A stretch of DNA of 7,059 nt. Origin: Lawsonibacter hominis (GTDB lineage: Bacteria; Bacillota; Clostridia; Oscillospirales; Oscillospiraceae). The stretch is from the NCBI RefSeq assembly GCF_014287895.1, contig NZ_JACOPP010000050.1, positions 1 to 7,059 of the forward strand. The letters are read 5' to 3'. A program made the position numbers and the translations under genes. Below are positions 4,374 through 7,059 of this stretch, piece by piece. Every line of letters begins with the position of its first letter. Position 1 is the first letter of the stretch. Under the pieces are notes generated by a model, which saw only the letters and a program-made list of their open reading frames with translations, made no database searches and was not told where the DNA came from.

Positions 4374-4377
4374 TTGG

Positions 4378-6219
4378 TCACGGGAGCAGTTCATCCTCGC
4401 AAACCATTGCGGCGCAAGGCATTTTGAGCCATACGCAGTTTGGAGACTGCCCGCCTCCGATGTACTTTGCCTTTGTGTAACCTTTCGGCCCAACCTCGAT
4501 CAGACCCTTCGTCCTGAGATGGCTGAGCAATGCCCGCGGGTTGATTGTGTTCTCCTCACACACACGGTTGAACACGGATCGGATGATGTACGCCGTATTC
4601 CCGTCCATGATCCCGTAGCATTCGCCCGTGTCCGTCACGCCTCTCAGCCTGGTTGCATTCACAGAGACCCAGTCGCAGATGATCTCATATCCGCGGGCCG
4701 AAAGGCTTACGGCTGACCGCGATTTCAGGAACTCTCCGATCTCCTGTACCGTAAGCGCCCTGTTGTCCTTAAAGATCCACTCCGTCGCCAGGGTATCCGC
4801 CGTCAGGATCACCGCCGCCGCCATAGCCTGCTTGTCTGTGGTGTCGTCCTCTGTGCATGATTTGAAAAAGTGGTCATACAATTCCGCTGCACGCTCTTTT
4901 TGCCCGTCCTCCGTCAGGCGGGAAACAAACTCGCGGCCAGCCCAGCCGTAGTTTTGCTTCAGCACGTTTGCGGTCCTGTGCCCGTCCCGGATCGCCTTTT
5001 CCGATGCAAGGCATTCGATCTCAATGACGCGGTTGACCGCGCCTGCACCGTCGTTCTCGCCTACGATCGGCGTCTCTCCGGACGTAATGAAGCAGTTGGC
5101 CCATGTTGGGGTATAATTCAGGCCGAGCGCCTTGTTGGAACGAAGCTTCCCGCTCCCGGAGGCCAAATCATATACGTTGAATATCACGTTGCCGTGCTTG
5201 TCCTTCGCCAGCTGCAGGTCATCCAGGAACAGCGGGAGCGAATGCAGGAAACCGGCCATCATCTCAAATCCGACCGTCGTGCCGCGGAACGTCTGGAAGA
5301 ATGATTGCCCGACGGCCGGGTTGGCCCATACCGAAGCCCCCAGCATCTGCGCAACCGTCTTTCCGGTCCCGCTGTCCATGCCCCAAAGGTGCACAAAGAA
5401 CGGGAGGCACCCAAGCGGCTCCACCAGCACCGAGGCAAACGACGCCGCCAAAACGATCCGGGCAGTTATGCTGTAGGAGCGGGCGTCCAAAGCCTCACCC
5501 ATCCATGCCTGGTAGTCTCCGACCTGGTTGATTGCCCGGTACGCACCGCGGAAGCTGTCTGCGTTGTCAAACGCGATCCCGTCAACATATGGTGCGAAAC
5601 CCTCTTCGTTCCATCCCATCCTGGAAACGGATTTGGTCTCCGGGATCACATCCTGGTTGAAATCCAGCATGTCCCGCAAGTAGTCCACCATGGCGTTTGC
5701 GCGCTCCCCGCTGGTGACCGAGACGCCGACGGCGGACAGCCGGTCTACGATCTTGTTGGCCGATGAAATGTCACGGATGTCGACGATCGCTTCGTTCCAG
5801 TATTTTCGCTTTGCGTTTCCCTGGCGGAATGCAAGCTTGATCTTCACTGCGCCGGTATCGATATCGATGATCCTTTGTACCGGCATGATCGGGTGCGTAC
5901 AGGCATAGATCGCGCTTCCGTCTCTCCCGCCATGACGCCAGATCCCGCTTTCGTCCGCATGCCATTCCCTGGTGTTCAGTTCAAACGGCTGTTCTCCAAA
6001 TTCGGAAATACCGTCCTCGATGATCACCGGCATGGACATACTTTTCAATTTCTGCTTATACAGGCTGAACAGGCGCTTAAAATTCTTGAAATTCAAACTT
6101 ATCGCCAATTCCGCCATGCGCCGCTCTTCCATCCCCTGCTCGTATGGGTCTTTGATATCAGTCAAATATTCAAAAACGCGGCCGCGGTCAAAGTCCTCGT
6201 AAGTAAAATCAGCATTCAG
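4378..6219 (-). CDS. DUF927 superfamily phage helicase (putative replicative helicase)
   Basis: The 613-residue product (from the proposed CTG) has a helical N-terminal region, a DUF927-type central domain, and a P-loop ATPase core: Walker A GMDSGTGKT (280-288), Walker B PLFLDD (329-334), a sensor-like strand WANCFITSGE (373-382) and an arginine-containing NRVIEIE strand (396-402). The last 60-70 residues look like a winged helix (RALLSHLRTKGLIEVGPKGYT). DUF927 proteins are helicases of phages and mobile elements, usually encoded beside primase functions, as here. The first ordinary start is TTG at 6165, which has no SD. The frame is open further up, and CTG at 6219 has AGGGGGTGAT upstream and a CTGA overlap with the previous gene; codons 2-18 (NADFTYEDFDRGRVFEY) look coding. 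Replicative role inferred. Confidence 0.85.
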   Translation of the reverse strand: MNADFTYEDFDRGRVFEYLTDIKDPYEQGMEERRMAELAISLNFKNFKRLFSLYKQKLKSMSMPVIIEDGISEFGEQPFELNTREWHADESGIWRHGGRDGSAIYACTHPIMPVQRIIDIDTGAVKIKLAFRQGNAKRKYWNEAIVDIRDISSANKIVDRLSAVGVSVTSGERANAMVDYLRDMLDFNQDVIPETKSVSRMGWNEEGFAPYVDGIAFDNADSFRGAYRAINQVGDYQAWMGEALDARSYSITARIVLAASFASVLVEPLGCLPFFVHLWGMDSGTGKTVAQMLGASVWANPAVGQSFFQTFRGTTVGFEMMAGFLHSLPLFLDDLQLAKDKHGNVIFNVYDLASGSGKLRSNKALGLNYTPTWANCFITSGETPIVGENDGAGAVNRVIEIECLASEKAIRDGHRTANVLKQNYGWAGREFVSRLTEDGQKERAAELYDHFFKSCTEDDTTDKQAMAAAVILTADTLATEWIFKDNRALTVQEIGEFLKSRSAVSLSARGYEIICDWVSVNATRLRGVTDTGECYGIMDGNTAYIIRSVFNRVCEENTINPRALLSHLRTKGLIEVGPKGYTKAKYIGGGQSPNCVWLKMPCAAMVCEDELLP

Positions 6220-6743
6220 TTCCGATCACCCCCTAAATGCTCGTCAAGCCAATACTCCAAATAGGGAAGCCGCTTGACGGCCTCCGCGTAAAGCGGATGG
6301 ATATAAGGCTGGCAGTAGGTATCCGGCCCGAAGAATTTTACGGTTTCCAAACACCGTCGGTATTCCGCGGCCATTTGGTAGTACGCCTCCCGCTCCGCTT
6401 CCTCCTGTTCCTGCCTCTCCCTGCGCTCCTCCAATATTCTGGACGCATCCGGTTTTGCGATCCGGCTGCCTGTGATACCAAGGCGGAAGTCGGAGCTGAG
6501 CCGGATCAGCGCCTGGCGGAACGGCAGGTCAAACAGTTTCATGGCAAAATCAATGACGCTCCCATGCGCTCCACAGCCAAAACAGTGGAACCCTCTGTCA
6601 CCGTCATAAATCTTCAGGCTTGCCTGGTGGTCTCCCCGGTGGAACGGGCAGGGAATAAACCCCGACCGTCCCACCTGGAATCCGTAAAACTCCGCAACCT
6701 GCCGCATGGTCAACAGGCGCTTGATCTCATTCGCAGCGTCCAT
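6216..6743 (-). CDS. CHC2 zinc-finger (DnaG N-terminal-like) primase-associated protein
   Basis: Residues 10-66 form a DnaG-type zinc-binding domain: VAEFYGFQVGRSGFIPCPFH with C32 and H35, a DHQASLKIY strand, then FHCFGCGAHGSVIDF with C54 and C57 (CHC2 pattern). In bacterial primases this domain reads the DNA template for initiation sites. There is no TOPRIM or archaeal/eukaryal-type catalytic primase domain; after the finger come a charged helix or coiled coil (about 102-130) and a helical tail. The 175-residue length fits phage proteins in which the finger is split from the catalytic unit. The ATG at 6743 has GAGAGG seven bases upstream and overlaps the nuclease gene by 17 bases. It probably helps the DUF927 helicase at the origin; this is inferred. 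Confidence 0.85.
   Translation of the reverse strand: MDAANEIKRLLTMRQVAEFYGFQVGRSGFIPCPFHRGDHQASLKIYDGDRGFHCFGCGAHGSVIDFAMKLFDLPFRQALIRLSSDFRLGITGSRIAKPDASRILEERRERQEQEEAEREAYYQMAAEYRRCLETVKFFGPDTYCQPYIHPLYAEAVKRLPYLEYWLDEHLGGDRN
6225..6234 (-). promoter_or_regulatory. Extended Shine-Dalgarno supporting a CTG start
   Basis: AGGGGGTGAT on the minus strand matches the extended anti-SD complement (AAGGAGGTGAT) with one G for A exchange. Counted from the GGGGG core it lies about 8 bases before CTG 6219, against more than 60 bases before TTG 6165. It decides for the upstream start of the helicase gene. Confidence 0.55.
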
Positions 6744-7059
6744 CCGGCATCCTCTCCAGCCGTTCCTTGAGTTCGCGGTACAGGATATCCCGTATTAACG
6801 CTCCAGAGGTCGTAGGGGCGCAGAACAGTAGCTGGCAGTCATACCGCGCCAGCCACGCCAAAAGGCTCGCTGTCAGCGCTGACGGGGCCATACGGCTTCG
6901 GTATTTCCCGGCATATGCATTCTCCCACGTCCCGTTTTCCACCAGGAGATAGAGCTTGGCCCCGGCCTGCTTTGCCCGCTCAAATTCCCGGGTAAAGCGA
7001 GGCCGGTCTTTGCAATAGCAGTTGGCCAGCTCATCCAGCCCAAGCTTGCGTTCGATCGC
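6727..7059 (-). CDS. ERCC4-domain phage nuclease, C-terminal part (start outside window)
   Basis: The frame is open without a stop from the window edge (7059) to TGA at 6727, giving 110 residues: it begins AIERKLGLDELANCYCKDR, continues RFTREFERAKQAGAKLYLLVENGTW, YAGKYRS, and ends TSGALIRDILYRELKERLE plus a short tail. The ERK-x3-D motif (ERKLGLD, residues 3-9) is the catalytic signature of the ERCC4/XPF nuclease fold, with the preceding GD expected outside the window. Phage members are taken to cut branched or flap DNA during replication and recombination. A GTG at 6942 could be mistaken for the start, but it lies inside the conserved LLVEN strand, so the true start is upstream. The 3' end overlaps the zinc-finger gene by 17 bases. 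Confidence 0.85.
   Translation of the reverse strand, partial: AIERKLGLDELANCYCKDRPRFTREFERAKQAGAKLYLLVENGTWENAYAGKYRSRMAPSALTASLLAWLARYDCQLLFCAPTTSGALIRDILYRELKERLERMPDGRCE

Larger units (their letters stand above)
4110..4377. other. Gene-free region with repeats, candidate replication origin/operator
   Basis: This 268-base stretch between the helicase gene and the early small genes has no supported ORF on either strand. It holds eight copies of a CTGTAAC-like 7-mer in three clusters, an 18/20 palindrome (4211-4230), a 12 bp AT palindrome AGTATATATACT (4296-4307), a hairpin (4357-4373) and generally AT-rich sequence between the clusters. Clustered short repeats plus AT-rich DNA beside helicase/primase genes are the classic layout of a phage origin; it must also hold any promoter for the downstream genes, but I find no convincing -35/-10 pair on the minus strand. 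Origin function is inferred. Confidence 0.5.

Noticed and set aside
4110..4377. The repeated GTTACAG units as a CRISPR array
   Set aside because: The units are 7-8 bases, tandem or near-tandem, without spacers of uniform length and with no cas genes.
4870..5766. Plus-strand frames opposite the helicase gene
   Set aside because: No SD and no recognisable domains; they mirror the codon structure of the helicase gene.
6727..6942. A separate 71-residue gene starting at GTG 6942
   Set aside because: The frame continues open to the window edge with ERCC4 motifs upstream, so it is the C-terminal part of a larger gene.

Overview
The window looks like the early/replication and accessory region of a temperate siphophage or integrated prophage of a Gram-positive anaerobe. 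The best guess is a gut clostridium (Oscillospirales or Lachnospirales), because of the moderately GC-rich coding bias, strong AGGAGG-type ribosome binding sites, and the presence of DUF927, DUF551, Lar, DUF6273 and DUF1492 family proteins, which are typical of such prophages. All thirteen recognised genes lie on the minus strand, so the operon reads from position 7059 down to 137. No integrase, repressor, capsid or terminase gene is visible, so the lysogenic and structural parts lie outside the window.

In transcription order, the first block (7059 to 4378) is a replication module. It holds the C-terminal part of an ERCC4-type nuclease carrying an ERK-x3-D motif, a small protein built on a CHC2 (DnaG-type) zinc finger, and a DUF927 superfamily helicase with Walker A and B motifs. 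These genes overlap by 4 to 17 bases. The helicase probably starts at an unusual CTG codon with a 4-base CTGA overlap. A 268-base gene-free stretch follows (4110-4377). It carries eight copies of a CTGTAAC/GTTACAG motif, three of them perfect tandem copies in inverted orientation to the others, together with dyads and AT-rich sequence. It is a good candidate for the phage replication origin and/or an operator region.

The second block (4109 to 2815) is four tightly packed small genes: an unnamed phage protein, two helix-turn-helix proteins, and a coiled-coil plus Cys-rich protein. The third block (2811 to 795) is an accessory cassette rich in zinc-ribbon proteins. It starts with a 330-residue fusion of two zinc ribbons around a DUF6273/C-type-lectin-like domain whose C-terminal part resembles a diversity-generating-retroelement target. 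After it come a Lar-type restriction-alleviation protein, a DUF551 protein, a 63-residue Cys4 protein and a 105-residue phage protein. Four successive junctions in this cassette use the same 8-base overlap, ATGGCTRA, three of them with a near-identical upstream sequence, suggesting modular cassette exchange. The operon ends with an unknown 85-residue protein and a DUF1492/sigma-70-region-4-like regulator (571 to 137), which in such phages usually sits just before the HNH/terminase late genes.

The last 136 bases at the left edge hold no supported gene but contain a long imperfect hairpin (50-93) and a small dyad (112-125).
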